The notes under the pieces were generated by a model. It was not told the origin of the DNA. It was given only the letters and a program-made list of their open reading frames with translations, and ran no database searches. Source: Elusimicrobiaceae bacterium (GTDB lineage Bacteria > Elusimicrobiota > Elusimicrobia > Elusimicrobiales > Elusimicrobiaceae). From it: DNA of 64,000 bases. Both the position numbers and the translations under genes were made by a program. Positions 29,305-41,984 of this stretch are shown one piece after another. The number at the start of each line of letters is the position of its first letter. Position 1 is the first letter of the stretch. The DNA lies in assembly GCA_017546175.1 (NCBI GenBank), contig JAFYXM010000009.1:21308-85307 (forward strand). Direction: 5' to 3'.

Positions 29305-29805
29305 ATGGAAAATTTATTAAATCCCGATTTCGGGGTTATGGCATTGACGATAGTCAACTTCTTGCTCTTGGTTTGGCTTTTGCATAAATTCGCTTGGAAA
29401 GGCATTATCGGGGCGCTTGAAAAACGCGAAAAACAAATCGCGCAAGACAAACAAGCTGCCGCAGAAGCTCGTCAAGAAGCGCAAAACATAAAAGAAGAAT
29501 TAGATGCCAAATTAAAAGAAATCTCCGCAGAAGCTACCGCTAAAATGCAAGAAGCGGTAGCGGCAGGTAATGCCCAAAAAGAACAAATTTTGGCGGAAAG
29601 CCAACGGCAAGCGGAGCATTTATTAACGCAAGCAAAGGCTCAAATTACTGCTGAAAAAGAGAAAGCCTTACAAGAAGTGCGCAAAGAAATAGTCAGCACG
29701 GCTTTGGCCGCTGCGGTTAAAATTGCGCAACAGCAAATAACCGAACAAACGGCTGCTAAAGCAGTGGACGAAGTTTTGCAAGAAGTAAGTAAAGCAGGGA
29801 AATAA
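29305..29805 (+). CDS. atpF: ATP synthase F0 subunit b
   Basis: Peripheral stalk subunit: one N-terminal membrane helix (about 10-28) followed by a long charged coiled coil (KREKQIAQDKQAAAEARQEA region). The 166-residue length is standard. GAGG precedes the ATG. Confidence 0.94.
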   Translation: MENLLNPDFGVMALTIVNFLLLVWLLHKFAWKGIIGALEKREKQIAQDKQAAAEARQEAQNIKEELDAKLKEISAEATAKMQEAVAAGNAQKEQILAESQRQAEHLLTQAKAQITAEKEKALQEVRKEIVSTALAAAVKIAQQQITEQTAAKAVDEVLQEVSKAGK

Positions 29806-29808
29806 TTT

Positions 29809-30336
29809 ATGAAAAGTACAGACCGGATTTTAGCCCAAAGATATGCCAAAGCCTTTGATGCTCTTAGTGGCAATACAGAGCAAGCACAGGCGCGCTTTGA
29901 CGCTTTGCTTGCGGCTACGGAAGTGCTTAAGCAGGCACAAACTTTGATGGCTGATCCGGCTGTGGCTTCTGCTGAAAAAGTGGCTTTTGCTCAAGAAGTT
30001 TTGCAAGAAGACAAAACGGTCGCTTGTTTTATCAGTGTGCTTTTAGAGGCCAAGAGATATTATTTGTTAGAAGAATGTCTCAGGCAGGTATATGATTTGT
30101 TGGACCAACGTTTAGGCATTGTGCGTGCGAAAGTAAAAACAGCCTTTGCTTTGACGGAAGAACAAAAGAAAAAAGTGGAAGAAGCATTAAGCTCTTTCAC
30201 GGGGAAAAAAGCCCGCGCGCAGTATGAAACGGACGCTGCTCTTTTAGGCGGTATCTGTGCGCAAGTGGGTGATGTGCTGATTGACGGCACATTAAAACGA
30301 AGATTTGAAAAATTACGGGAAGAATTAACCAAATAA
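29809..30336 (+). CDS. atpH: ATP synthase F1 subunit delta
   Basis: Connects the peripheral stalk to the F1 head. The 175-residue protein starts with the typical [14 protein letters not shown] segment and ends with the [21 protein letters not shown] motif. It begins 3 bases after atpF. Confidence 0.93.
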   Translation: MKSTDRILAQRYAKAFDALSGNTEQAQARFDALLAATEVLKQAQTLMADPAVASAEKVAFAQEVLQEDKTVACFISVLLEAKRYYLLEECLRQVYDLLDQRLGIVRAKVKTAFALTEEQKKKVEEALSSFTGKKARAQYETDAALLGGICAQVGDVLIDGTLKRRFEKLREELTK

Positions 30337-30347
30337 ACGGTGCAATT

Positions 30348-31874
30348 ATGGCAATAAGACCCGAAGAAATAACCAATATCATTAAAGATAAAATTGAAAA
30401 GTTTGAAACAAAAGCAGACTTAAACGAAGTGGGAACCGTGATCCAAGTGGGTGACGGTATTGCCCGCGTATATGGCTTAAACCAAGTAAAATCCTCCGAG
30501 TTGGTAGATTTTGGCAATGGTGTCAAAGGCATGGCTATGAACTTGGAGTATGACAATGTAGGTTGCGTATTAATGGGAGCTGACGAATTGGTGAACGAAG
30601 GGACAACCGTTAAACGCACGGGAGAAGTAATTAGCATTCCTGTCGGAGAAGATATTATCGGCCGCGTAGTAGATCCGTTAGGCCGTCCTTTGGACGGAAA
30701 AGGAGAAATTAAAGCCGATAAAGAAATGCCTATGGATATCGTAGCTCCCGGTATTGTGGAAAGACAACCCGTTAAACAACCTTTACAAACCGGTTTAAAA
30801 GCTATTGATGCTTTGGTTCCTATCGGCAAAGGACAACGTGAACTTATTATCGGTGACCGTCAAACAGGTAAAACGGCGATTGCCATTGATGCTATTATCA
30901 ACCAAAAGAATTTACCGGAAGATCAACGTTGTCTTTGTATCTATGTAGCTATTGGGCAAAAAAACAGCACCGTTGCCCAAGTGGTACAAACATTAACTGA
31001 TTTTGGGGCGATGGAATATACTACGGTAGTAGCCGCCACAGCGGCAGATCCTGCCTCTATGCTTTATATTGCGCCGTATGCCGGTTGTGCTATCGGGGAA
31101 TATTTTATGTGGAAAGGCAAAGATGTTTTGATCGTATATGACGATTTGTCCAAACATGCGCAAGCTTACCGTCAAATGTCTTTGTTATTGCGCCGTCCCC
31201 CCGGCCGTGAGGCTTATCCCGGAGACGTGTTCTACTTACATTCCCGCTTGTTGGAGCGTGCCTGTAAACTGTCTAAAGAAAACGGCGGCGGCTCTTTGAC
31301 TGCTTTGCCCATTATTGAGACGCAAGCCAATGACGTGTCTGCCTATATTCCGACCAACGTTATTTCTATTACCGACGGACAAATTTATTTGGAAAGTAAT
31401 TTGTTTTTAAGCGGTGTAAAACCTGCCATTAACGTAGGTTTATCCGTATCTCGCGTAGGCGGATCGGCCCAGCGCAAAACCATGCGCAAAGTGGCCGGTA
31501 CATTGCGTGTGGATATGTCGCAATATCAGGAGTTGGAGGGCTTTGCTCAGTTCGGGTCCGAACTTGATAAAGAATCTCAACGTCAAATTGCCCGCGGAAA
31601 ACGTATGAGCGAATTGTTAAAGCAAGATCAATATCAGCCCATGCGTTTGTGGCAGGAAGTATTGGTCTTGTATGCCGGTGTAAACGGATATACCGACGAA
31701 GTAGAAGTCAGCCAAGTGCGCGAATATGAAAAACAGTTGCTTTCTTGGACGGCTGTGGCCAAAAAGGAATTGGCGGAAGAGATGGATCGTGCCGCCGATC
31801 TGACGAACGAATTAAAGCAGAAAATGGATGCGGCTTTAACAGAATTTAAAAACGTGTTTAAGAGTGAAAAATAG
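30348..31874 (+). CDS. atpA: ATP synthase F1 subunit alpha
   Basis: Non-catalytic nucleotide-binding subunit. The 508-residue protein has the P-loop GDRQTGKTA and the [16 protein letters not shown] signature. It is followed, after 9 bases, by hldD rather than atpG. Confidence 0.97.
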   Translation: MAIRPEEITNIIKDKIEKFETKADLNEVGTVIQVGDGIARVYGLNQVKSSELVDFGNGVKGMAMNLEYDNVGCVLMGADELVNEGTTVKRTGEVISIPVGEDIIGRVVDPLGRPLDGKGEIKADKEMPMDIVAPGIVERQPVKQPLQTGLKAIDALVPIGKGQRELIIGDRQTGKTAIAIDAIINQKNLPEDQRCLCIYVAIGQKNSTVAQVVQTLTDFGAMEYTTVVAATAADPASMLYIAPYAGCAIGEYFMWKGKDVLIVYDDLSKHAQAYRQMSLLLRRPPGREAYPGDVFYLHSRLLERACKLSKENGGGSLTALPIIETQANDVSAYIPTNVISITDGQIYLESNLFLSGVKPAINVGLSVSRVGGSAQRKTMRKVAGTLRVDMSQYQELEGFAQFGSELDKESQRQIARGKRMSELLKQDQYQPMRLWQEVLVLYAGVNGYTDEVEVSQVREYEKQLLSWTAVAKKELAEEMDRAADLTNELKQKMDAALTEFKNVFKSEK

Positions 31875-31883
31875 GAGAAATAT

Positions 31884-32813
31884 ATGGAAAGTAAGAAAAA
31901 ATATTTAGTAACCGGCGGTGCAGGTTTTATCGGCAGCAATATTGCCAAAACTTTGGAAGCTCAAGGCCATGAAGTTACTGTTATTGATGACTTTACTAAA
32001 AATGGTCATTTTAAAAATTTAATCGGTTTTAAAGGCGATGTGATTGCCGCTGATTTGTTTGAATATTTGCCGGAAAATGATTATTTTGATGCTATTTTTC
32101 ACGAAGCGGCCATTACCGATACTACCGTCATGGATCAAAAACATATGATGGAGCAAAACGTAGAAGCGTTCCGCAATTTGCTTAATTATGCAGCTGAAAA
32201 TGAAATCCCGAAAGTAATTTATGCTTCTTCTGCCGCCACGTATGGCAACGGTGCCGTGCCGATGAAAGAAACCCAACCTACTCATCCGGAAAACGTGTAC
32301 GGTTTTTCCAAAGTAATTGATGACAATTTGGCTCGCAAATTCTCTCACGACCATCAAGATATGAAAATCATTGGTTTGCGTTATTTTAATGTGTTTGGCC
32401 CAGGCGAAGAATATAAAGGAAAAATGGCCAGCATGATTTATCAGTTGTACAAGCAAATGAAAGCCGGTCAACGGCCGCGCGTATTTAAACACGGCGAACA
32501 ATTGCGCGATTTTGTGTATGTAAAAGATATCGTAAAAGCAAACTTATGCGCTTTGCAAAATGGCAAAGAAACCTGTGTATTAAATGCTGCCACCGGTATT
32601 GCCCGCAGCTATAACGACATTATCAAATGCTTGAATCATGAATTGGGTACCAATTTAGAACCGGAATATATTGATAATCCGTATCCGTTCTTCCAAAACA
32701 AAACCGAAGCCGATATGAGCTTAGCTAAAGAAAAAACGGGTTATACGCCGGACTTTACGTTAGAAACGGCTATTGCCGATTATGTAAGTATCTTGGAAGG
32801 CAAAAACAAATAA
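31884..32813 (+). CDS. hldD: ADP-glyceromanno-heptose 6-epimerase
   Basis: Converts ADP-D-glycero- to ADP-L-glycero-D-manno-heptose for the LPS inner core. The 309-residue short-chain dehydrogenase has the NAD motif GGAGFIGS (11-18), ASSAATYG, the catalytic YGFSK and the HldD-typical RYFNVFGPGEEYKGKMAS and RDFVYVKDIV. It lies between atpA and atpG with 9-base gaps and its own AGGAG site, so it must be co-transcribed with the ATP synthase. No other LPS gene is adjacent. Confidence 0.9.
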   Translation: MESKKKYLVTGGAGFIGSNIAKTLEAQGHEVTVIDDFTKNGHFKNLIGFKGDVIAADLFEYLPENDYFDAIFHEAAITDTTVMDQKHMMEQNVEAFRNLLNYAAENEIPKVIYASSAATYGNGAVPMKETQPTHPENVYGFSKVIDDNLARKFSHDHQDMKIIGLRYFNVFGPGEEYKGKMASMIYQLYKQMKAGQRPRVFKHGEQLRDFVYVKDIVKANLCALQNGKETCVLNAATGIARSYNDIIKCLNHELGTNLEPEYIDNPYPFFQNKTEADMSLAKEKTGYTPDFTLETAIADYVSILEGKNK

Positions 32814-32822
32814 GGAAATTTT

Positions 32823-35588
<2,766 letters not shown>

Positions 35589-35601
35589 TTTGTAAGGACT
35601 A

Positions 35602-35628
35602 AAAACACCCCGCTTAGCGGGGTGTTTT
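35602..35628. terminator. Bidirectional terminator between atpC and the aminotransferase
   Basis: Twelve-bp arms (AAAACACCCCGC / GCGGGGTGTTTT) with a 3-base loop; its 3' arm reaches the aminotransferase stop codon. Confidence 0.92.
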
Positions 35629-36736
35629 ATTTTCGGTAAAACTTTTGGATACATTCGCATACATACATTACTTCTTCTTCTGTTAATTGCGGAAACATCG
35701 GCAGGGACAACACTTCTTGGCAGGCTGTTTCCGTAACAGGAAAATCTTGCTTTCGGTACCCCAAATGTTTGTATGCCGGTTGACGGTAGAGCGGCACGGG
35801 GTAATATACGGCTGTGGAGATGCCATTTTCTTTGAGATACACTTGTAGTTTGTCTCTATTCGGGCAACGTACCGTATATACGCAATAAGCGTGTGTATTG
35901 TTAGGCAAAGACGTCGGCAGTGTTACGGGCAGTCCTTGTAAGCCATACTCATACCATGTGGCAATTTTTTGACGGGCTGTCGTCCAGTCTTTTAAATGTT
36001 TTAATTTTACGCGCAAAATCGCTGCCTGTACTTCGTCCATACGCAGGGTGGACCCTTCCAAATCGTGCTCGTACTCTTTGTCTTTATTGCGTCCGTCGTG
36101 GCGCAAACTGCGGCAACGATTGGCCAATTCTTCCTCATTGGTGGTAATGGCACCGGCATCTCCGCAAGCCCCCAAATTTTTACTGGGATAAAAACTAAAG
36201 GCCCCCGCATGCCCGATACCGCCCGTTTTTACTCCTTGTGACATAGCTAAAAGAGATTGAGCGCAGTCTTCTATCACTTTCAGACCGTGTTCGTTTGCCA
36301 AAGCCATAATACCGCGCATATCTGCCGCAGCTCCGTATAGATGAACGGGTAAAATAGCTTTGGTTTTACGGGTGATTTTACGGGCAATATCTTTGGGGTC
36401 TATATTATAAGTCTGGGGATCAATATCGGCAAATACAAATTTGGCTCCCGTCAGAGAAATAGAAGACGTGGTGGCCATAAACGTAAAAGGAGTGGTAATC
36501 ACTTCATCGCCTTCTTGTATGCCTGCTGCCATCAAAGCCAGCTGTATGGCGCTTGCGCCTGATGAGCAAGAAATACAATATTTCACTCCCAAAAGAGAGG
36601 CCATTTCTTTTTCAAAATTTTCCGTTTGTGGTCCCAAAAGCCACTGCATGGAGTTAAGCGCATCTAGCGCCGCGGCATTAAGCTGCGTGCGCAAAGAATC
36701 ATGCTGACGTTGCAGGTCAAACAAGGGGATTTGCAT
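35627..36736 (-). CDS. DegT/DnrJ/EryC1 family sugar aminotransferase
   Basis: PLP-dependent aminotransferase acting on a nucleotide-linked keto-sugar. The 369-residue protein has the catalytic lysine K186 (SFYPSKNLGACGDAG), ED of the PLP-stacking motif (VIEDCAQSL) and SSGASAIQLALMA near the N-terminus. It lies 10 bases after the MgtC gene with a weak ribosome site. Such enzymes make amino-sugars for O-antigen or glycans; the substrate is not visible from context. Confidence 0.9.
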   Translation of the reverse strand: MQIPLFDLQRQHDSLRTQLNAAALDALNSMQWLLGPQTENFEKEMASLLGVKYCISCSSGASAIQLALMAAGIQEGDEVITTPFTFMATTSSISLTGAKFVFADIDPQTYNIDPKDIARKITRKTKAILPVHLYGAAADMRGIMALANEHGLKVIEDCAQSLLAMSQGVKTGGIGHAGAFSFYPSKNLGACGDAGAITTNEEELANRCRSLRHDGRNKDKEYEHDLEGSTLRMDEVQAAILRVKLKHLKDWTTARQKIATWYEYGLQGLPVTLPTSLPNNTHAYCVYTVRCPNRDKLQVYLKENGISTAVYYPVPLYRQPAYKHLGYRKQDFPVTETACQEVLSLPMFPQLTEEEVMYVCECIQKFYRK

Positions 36737-36746
36737 AGTTTGCTGT

Positions 36747-37376
36747 TTATTTATATAAGCTGGTTACTTCGGGCATTTCCAAAAGTTCTTTGGTTAGTTT
36801 TTGGAATTCATGCCCTGTAAAAGTGCCCACAATGGTTACGTGAAAATGACCATCATGTTTGGAAACTTCTTGTTTTAAAATTTGCACGTTTTGTGCCTCA
36901 ATGGTTTGGCGAATTTTATCTATCACGGTCCAATGAGGCTGACAGGTAAGAAAAAAAGTATCATATCGGCGTAATTTTTCCACCAAGCCCAAAGTGCGGC
37001 GCACGCCCAGTTGCATCAGCAAAATCAGCGCACACGCACCGGAAGCCAATACATATTGCCCGTAACCTACCGCCATACCGATAGCGGCCACCAGCCACAC
37101 GGCCGCGGCGGTGGTTAAACCGGAAACTTTATTGCCCTCACGCAAAATAGCTCCTGCGCCCAAAAATCCGACACCGGACACAATTTGCGCTGCAATACGG
37201 CCGGGGTCTCCGCCCATTTCTCCCATCTTCAAAGAAAGAATGGTAAACAGGGCAGCCCCCACACAAATAATAGAGTTGGTGGCATAGCCGGCGGGTTTAT
37301 CGTTGTATTGGCGCTCAAGGCCCATGACGCCGCCCAAAACCAAAGCAAGCAAAACTTTCACGATGATATCTTCCAT
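36747..37376 (-). CDS. MgtC/SapB-family membrane protein
   Basis: A 209-residue membrane protein with the family signature GGVMGLERQ near the start, four or five membrane helices (to about residue 130) and a C-terminal ACT-like regulatory domain (IVGTFTGHEFQKL). The family links to magnesium limitation and F-type ATPase control in pathogens; the ATP synthase genes lie 1.6 kb away. AGGATAGGTG precedes ATG. Confidence 0.9.
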   Translation of the reverse strand: MEDIIVKVLLALVLGGVMGLERQYNDKPAGYATNSIICVGAALFTILSLKMGEMGGDPGRIAAQIVSGVGFLGAGAILREGNKVSGLTTAAAVWLVAAIGMAVGYGQYVLASGACALILLMQLGVRRTLGLVEKLRRYDTFFLTCQPHWTVIDKIRQTIEAQNVQILKQEVSKHDGHFHVTIVGTFTGHEFQKLTKELLEMPEVTSLYK

Positions 37377-37559
37377 AATCGCACCTATCCTTTTTTGATG
37401 ATAAAAGAAATTTTATAAAGACAAACAGGCTACATAAATATTCTAATGCTTCTTTTGATTTTTTTCCAGTAGAAAATCAGATTAGTTTGCAATATTTTTG
37501 CGGGGGATATAGCGTTGTTTTCGTTTTGGTTATTTTTCCGTCGGGGAAAAAGAAAAAGC

Positions 37560-37609
37560 TTGACCGTTTTTTTTTTTTGCTACAATTTTTCGGACGGAAA
37601 AATTGTAGC
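37560..37609 (+). promoter_or_regulatory. Pilin 1 promoter with T12 spacer and overlapping palindrome
   Basis: TTGACC (37560-37565) and TACAAT (37581-37586) are 15 bases apart with a run of 12 T (37567-37578) between. A 13-bp inverted repeat (37579-37591 with 37597-37609, 5-base centre) covers the -10 box and probable start site. Confidence 0.65.
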
Positions 37610-37625
37610 AAAAGGAGAATGTATT

Positions 37626-38123
37626 ATGAAACAAGGTTTTACGCTGATTGAGTTATTAGTAGTTGTTTTAATTATCGGTATTTTATCTGCCGTGGCGTTA
37701 CCGCAATATCAAAAAGCGGTTACCAAAAGCCATTTTTCACAAGCTTTCGTTGGTTTGAAAGCCATTGCCGATGCAGAAAAAGTGTGCATGTTAAGCACAG
37801 GTGAAAGCGTAGGGGATTTGTGCTGTGAGGGAAACATATGTGCAGTTCCAGAAAACCTAGATATAGAAATTGGGGATGTTGTGGCGAACTCTCCTGGCAT
37901 AAGAGATACTAAATTTTTTAAGTTCATGTTTGGTAATGGGGTATCGGCTGACGGGTCAAAAATAATGGCGCAAGCGCTTTATAAAAAATACGATGTTTGT
38001 GTTTGTATTCACGAAGACGGTCATTTTTCTGGTGGTTATAGCGGATGTGTTGATGAAGAAGCTCCTTTTGATGTTTTAAAACTTCTAAATATAGAAGACG
38101 AGGGGACATGTGGTTGCTGTTAA
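37626..38123 (+). CDS. Type IV pilin-like protein 1
   Basis: A 165-residue prepilin. The leader MKQG is followed by FTLIELLVVVLIIGILS, the cleavage and methylation site and helix of type IV pilins and pseudopilins. The start ATG was chosen because AAAGGAG lies 9 bases before it and the leader length is then normal; an upstream in-frame extension is ruled out. The globular part is rich in cysteine (at least 9, including CCEG and GTCGCC at the end), so disulphides are likely. It stands alone without pilus machinery genes nearby. Confidence 0.88.
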   Translation: MKQGFTLIELLVVVLIIGILSAVALPQYQKAVTKSHFSQAFVGLKAIADAEKVCMLSTGESVGDLCCEGNICAVPENLDIEIGDVVANSPGIRDTKFFKFMFGNGVSADGSKIMAQALYKKYDVCVCIHEDGHFSGGYSGCVDEEAPFDVLKLLNIEDEGTCGCC

Positions 38124-38287
38124 GTAAACGGTCTTTTTCACTCCGAAAAATTGCTAAAATATAAGTAATGCTTGGGCCTAGAGCAGGCGTTATGCCAATC
38201 CTAGCGCACGGCGCTTATTTTTGGTATAATATTTATAATAATTTGTTTGAGACAAATTAGATCTTTTTTAGGCAAGAGTTAAACAAA

Positions 38288-39691
38288 ATGGTAGCCCAAA
38301 AAAATCTTTGTGTACTCATTTTGGCCGCCGGTAAAGGCACCAGAATGAAGTCCTCCCTTCCTAAACCCCTGCACCGCGTGTGTGGGATTCCTATGATTGC
38401 GCACAGTTTGCGTGCCGCCCAGAGTTTAAACCCGGGCGCGATTTGTGTTGTTGTCGGGCATGAAGCGCAACTGCTGATGCAAACCATTACCGAAAATTTA
38501 CAAGCGTGGGGTATCAAAGCGCCGGTTGTTTTTGCCGAACAAAAAGAGTTAAACGGCTCCGGCGGTGCGGTGCGGGCTGCCTTGCCTTTGCTGAGCAAAT
38601 TTGAAGCCGTTATGGTATTAAACGGGGACGCGCCGATGATTCGCCCCGAAACCTTGCAACAAATGTACAGTATTTTTGAAACAGAAAAAGCCGGTGCTAT
38701 GGTGTTGGGTGTTACCGTGCCGAACCCTACGGGCTACGGCCGTATTTTGCGTGAAAAAGACGGCACTTTTGACTGCATTGTGGAAGAAAATGATGCCGAT
38801 GAAAAAACCAAAAAAGTTACCGAAGTCAACGGCGGTATGTATGTGTTTAACGGCAAAGATTTGGTTTCTGCGTTGGCTCTGTTAAAACCGCAAGGGTTGA
38901 AACAAGAATTTTATTTAACGGATACTTTATCTTTTATCAAAGACTTCCAAACCCCTGTTTTGGTCTTCAATACGGCCGATTATCAACAAGCCTTAGGCGT
39001 CAACAGTCGCCAAGAATTGGCTTTGGCTGAAGATTTAATGCGTGCCCGTATTGCCGATAAACTGATGGATAACGGGGTCCGTTTGGTCCGCCCGAAAGAA
39101 GTGTATATTGACGAAGAAGTGCAAGTGGGCGAAGACACTATTATTTGCCCCGGCTGTTATTTAAAAGGAAAAACGGTAATCGGCAAAAACTGCCGTTTGG
39201 ACGGCAGTGTGTTTATTACCGATTCTATTATCGGCGATAATGTTTTTATCAAAATGGGCAGCTATATTGAAAACAGCGTGATTGAAGACAATTGTGAGGT
39301 GGGCCCCTATGCACACTTACGTCCGAAATCTACGCTGAAAAAGAAAGCCAAAGTGGGGAACTTTTGCGAGATTAAAAATTCCGTCATCGGAGAAGGCTCT
39401 AAGGTAAATCACCTTACTTATATCGGCGATACGGATATGGGCGCCGGAGTAAATATTGGTGCCGGTACCATTACTTGCAATTATGACGGTGAAAAGAAAC
39501 ATCGCACTGTAATTGGGGACCATAGTTTTGTGGGCTCCAATGTCAATTTTGTTGCGCCTGTAGAGGTAAAAGCCTACAGTAAAATAGGCGCGGGCTCCAC
39601 AATTACCAAAGAAGTGCCGGAAGGCTCTTTGGCTATTGCGCGTGCGCGTCAGGTTGTATTAGAAAACAAAGGTATAAAAAAACATGACTAA
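38288..39691 (+). CDS. glmU: Bifunctional UDP-GlcNAc pyrophosphorylase / GlcN-1-P acetyltransferase
   Basis: Makes UDP-N-acetylglucosamine for peptidoglycan and LPS. The 467-residue protein has the uridyltransferase motif LAAGKGTRMKSSLPKPLH (11-28), GSGGAVRAAL and a C-terminal left-handed beta-helix with repeated hexapeptides and the acetyltransferase histidine region. A TATAAT promoter lies about 55 bases upstream. It overlaps prs by 8 bases. Confidence 0.96.
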   Translation: MVAQKNLCVLILAAGKGTRMKSSLPKPLHRVCGIPMIAHSLRAAQSLNPGAICVVVGHEAQLLMQTITENLQAWGIKAPVVFAEQKELNGSGGAVRAALPLLSKFEAVMVLNGDAPMIRPETLQQMYSIFETEKAGAMVLGVTVPNPTGYGRILREKDGTFDCIVEENDADEKTKKVTEVNGGMYVFNGKDLVSALALLKPQGLKQEFYLTDTLSFIKDFQTPVLVFNTADYQQALGVNSRQELALAEDLMRARIADKLMDNGVRLVRPKEVYIDEEVQVGEDTIICPGCYLKGKTVIGKNCRLDGSVFITDSIIGDNVFIKMGSYIENSVIEDNCEVGPYAHLRPKSTLKKKAKVGNFCEIKNSVIGEGSKVNHLTYIGDTDMGAGVNIGAGTITCNYDGEKKHRTVIGDHSFVGSNVNFVAPVEVKAYSKIGAGSTITKEVPEGSLAIARARQVVLENKGIKKHD

Positions 39692-40628
39692 AACCGTAAA
39701 CGGAGATTTACGCATTTTTTCCGGCAATGCCAATCCGGCCTTAGCCCAAAAGATTGCTTCCCACTTGGGAATGGATTTGGGCAAGATCCGCGTGGAACGC
39801 TTTGCCGACGGCGAAATTGATGTGCAGATTTTGGAATCTGTGCGCGCCCATGATTGTTATTTGATTCAAAGCACCTGCCCCCCTGTCAATGAAAACTTGA
39901 TGGAGCTTTTGATTATGGTGGACGCTTTTAAACGTGCCAGTGCCGGTAAAATTACGGTAGTCATTCCGTATTTCGGTTATGCCCGTGCCGACCGCAAAGC
40001 CGCTGCCCGCGTACCCATTACAGCCAAATTGGCTAGCAACCTGATTGCCAAAGCCGGTGCTGACCGCATTATGACGCTTGATTTGCATGCCGGTCAAATT
40101 CAAGGTTTCTTTGATATTCCGGTAGATCATTTGCGCGCCAGAAGCGTATTTTTAGATTACTTTAAAGATTTTGACCGTAAAGATTTAGTGGTCATTTCTC
40201 CCGATGTGGGCGGTGTGGAACGCGCCCGCAAATTTGCCGCGCGTATGGACGCCGGCCTGGTCATCATTGACAAACGCCGCCCGAAAGCCAATGAGGCGGT
40301 GGTGTACAATGTAATTGGTGATGTAAAAGACAAAGTGGCTATCATTTTTGATGACATTGTGGATACGGCGGGTACTTTAACCACCGTGGCTACCAAGATC
40401 AAAGAACAAGGCGCGCGCGAAGTGTATGCTGCGTGCTCTCATGGTTTGCTTTCTCGCAATGCCATCGACAAAATTAATAAATCAGCTATTAAAAAACTAA
40501 TCATTACGGACTCTCTGCCCGAAAGAGATTTGGGACCGAAAGTAGATATGCTCTCCGTCTCTTATATCTTGGCAGATGCTATCAGACGTAACCACGACGG
40601 TCGCTCCATCAGCGACATGTTTAATTAG
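39684..40628 (+). CDS. prs: Ribose-phosphate pyrophosphokinase
   Basis: Makes PRPP for nucleotides, histidine and tryptophan. The 314-residue protein has DLHAGQIQGFF and the PRPP-binding loop DDIVDTAGT. The start overlaps the glmU end by 8 bases; glmU-prs is a common bacterial pair. Confidence 0.96.
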   Translation: MTKTVNGDLRIFSGNANPALAQKIASHLGMDLGKIRVERFADGEIDVQILESVRAHDCYLIQSTCPPVNENLMELLIMVDAFKRASAGKITVVIPYFGYARADRKAAARVPITAKLASNLIAKAGADRIMTLDLHAGQIQGFFDIPVDHLRARSVFLDYFKDFDRKDLVVISPDVGGVERARKFAARMDAGLVIIDKRRPKANEAVVYNVIGDVKDKVAIIFDDIVDTAGTLTTVATKIKEQGAREVYAACSHGLLSRNAIDKINKSAIKKLIITDSLPERDLGPKVDMLSVSYILADAIRRNHDGRSISDMFN

Positions 40629-40657
40629 TTTTTCAATACATAAGGAGTGTAAGTACA

Positions 40658-41308
40658 ATGGAAGAACTCAACATTACCGCCACCATTAGAACCGGTGAAG
40701 GTGTAAAAGGCGAACTCAGCAAAATCCGCGCTGAAAAGAAAGTACCGGCCGTTATCTATGGCGGACACAAAAACCCCGTAAGCATTACGATCACCATGAA
40801 AGATTTGGAAAAAATCGTAAAAGCGGGTAAAAACACCATCGTGGAAATCAACCTCCCCGAAGGTAAAGAACAAGCTTTAATCAAAGAAATCCAATACCAC
40901 GTGGTAACGGACTTGCCGATTCATGCTGACTTTCAACGCGTATCTTTGAAAGACACCATGGACGTAGTCGTCCCCGTTAAATTGGTGGGTGAATCTGCCG
41001 ACGTTAAAACTCATGGTGCCATGGTGGAACACATCTTGCGCGAAATTGAAGTACGCGCCTTGGTGAGCAACATCCCGCACGAAATTGAAGTAGATATCAC
41101 CAATGTTACCATCACCAGCGGTATTTCCGCCGGCGATATCAAATTGCCCAAAGGCGTAGAACTCATTACCGATGCTCAAGCTCCGGTGGTGCACTTGGCC
41201 TTGCCGAAAGAAGAAGAAGCTTCTAGCGCTGATGCTGCTGCTCAGCCGGAAAGCTCTTCCACCAAAGGCAAAAAAGATGCCGACGGCAATTTAACCAAAG
41301 GAAAATAA
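40658..41308 (+). CDS. rplY: Large ribosomal subunit protein bL25 (CTC/TL5 form)
   Basis: 5S rRNA-binding protein. The 216-residue length includes the N-terminal L25 domain (IYGGHKNPVSI) and the TL5 C-terminal domain (about 95-185), then a Ser/Ala/Lys-rich tail. It follows prs and precedes pth, the usual prs-rplY-pth order. Confidence 0.93.
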   Translation: MEELNITATIRTGEGVKGELSKIRAEKKVPAVIYGGHKNPVSITITMKDLEKIVKAGKNTIVEINLPEGKEQALIKEIQYHVVTDLPIHADFQRVSLKDTMDVVVPVKLVGESADVKTHGAMVEHILREIEVRALVSNIPHEIEVDITNVTITSGISAGDIKLPKGVELITDAQAPVVHLALPKEEEASSADAAAQPESSSTKGKKDADGNLTKGK

Positions 41309-41309
41309 A

Positions 41310-41873
41310 TTGGACCGCTTTCTCATCGCCGGGCTGGGTAACCCGGGTGCACAGTATGAAAAAACCCGTCACAATGCCGGGTTTATGGTGGCAGATGCTT
41401 TTGCCCGTTCTTACAGTGCCTCTTTCCAGCCTTGGCAAAAATTGGGAGAGTATGCCAAATTGTCGGTAGACGGTAAGGAAGTTTTTATCGTAAAACCGAT
41501 GACGTATATGAATTTATCGGGTCAGATGGTGTCTAGTCTGGCCCGATTCTACAAAATTCCTACCTCTAATATCCTCGTGTGTTTTGATGATATGTCTTTG
41601 AACTTGGGAGATTTGCGCTTGCGCCCTTCCGGTTCTGCCGGCGGACAAAAAGGCATGAAAAATATCATTGAACTTTTAGGCACGGACAAAATTGCCCGTT
41701 TGCGTGTAGGCATCGGCCCCAAGCCCGAAAAATTTGACGCAGCCAACTTTGTACTTGCCAAATTTACCAAAGAAGAAACCCCCGTTTTGAAGTGCGCAAT
41801 AGATCGTGCGGCGGAAGCATTGGATGTTTACCTAAAAGACGGCCTTGAACGGGCCATGAATAGATTTAATTAA
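41310..41873 (+). CDS. pth: Peptidyl-tRNA hydrolase
   Basis: Recycles tRNA from stalled peptidyl-tRNA. The 187-residue protein has the catalytic N/H region GLGNPGAQYEKTRHNAGFM (8-26), SAGGQKGMK and the usual RLRVGIGPKP. The start is TTG (41310-41312), one base after the bL25 stop and preceded by AAAGGAAA. Confidence 0.94.
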   Translation: MDRFLIAGLGNPGAQYEKTRHNAGFMVADAFARSYSASFQPWQKLGEYAKLSVDGKEVFIVKPMTYMNLSGQMVSSLARFYKIPTSNILVCFDDMSLNLGDLRLRPSGSAGGQKGMKNIIELLGTDKIARLRVGIGPKPEKFDAANFVLAKFTKEETPVLKCAIDRAAEALDVYLKDGLERAMNRFN

Positions 41874-41894
41874 TTTTTTCAAAAGTTTCTTTTC

Positions 41895-41923
41895 TTGACC
41901 CTTTTTTCTTGATGTGTTACAAT
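41895..41923 (+). promoter_or_regulatory. Pilin 2 promoter (17-base spacer with T6)
   Basis: TTGACC (41895-41900) and TGT-TACAAT (41918-41923) with a 17-base spacer that contains six consecutive T. A short leader hairpin (GGTCCTTT with AAAGGATC) follows before GAGGAG. Confidence 0.7.
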
Positions 41924-41984
41924 TTTAGAGACGAAAGAAGGTCCTTTTAAAACAAAGGATCTCTGTTTTCGCGAGGAGAAAATT

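Noticed and set aside
38150..38235. tRNA-like or small RNA between pilin 1 and glmU
   Set aside because: Short hairpins (GGC-GCC and AGCGC-GCGCT) exist but no cloverleaf or long conserved structure; probably a terminator and the glmU promoter.
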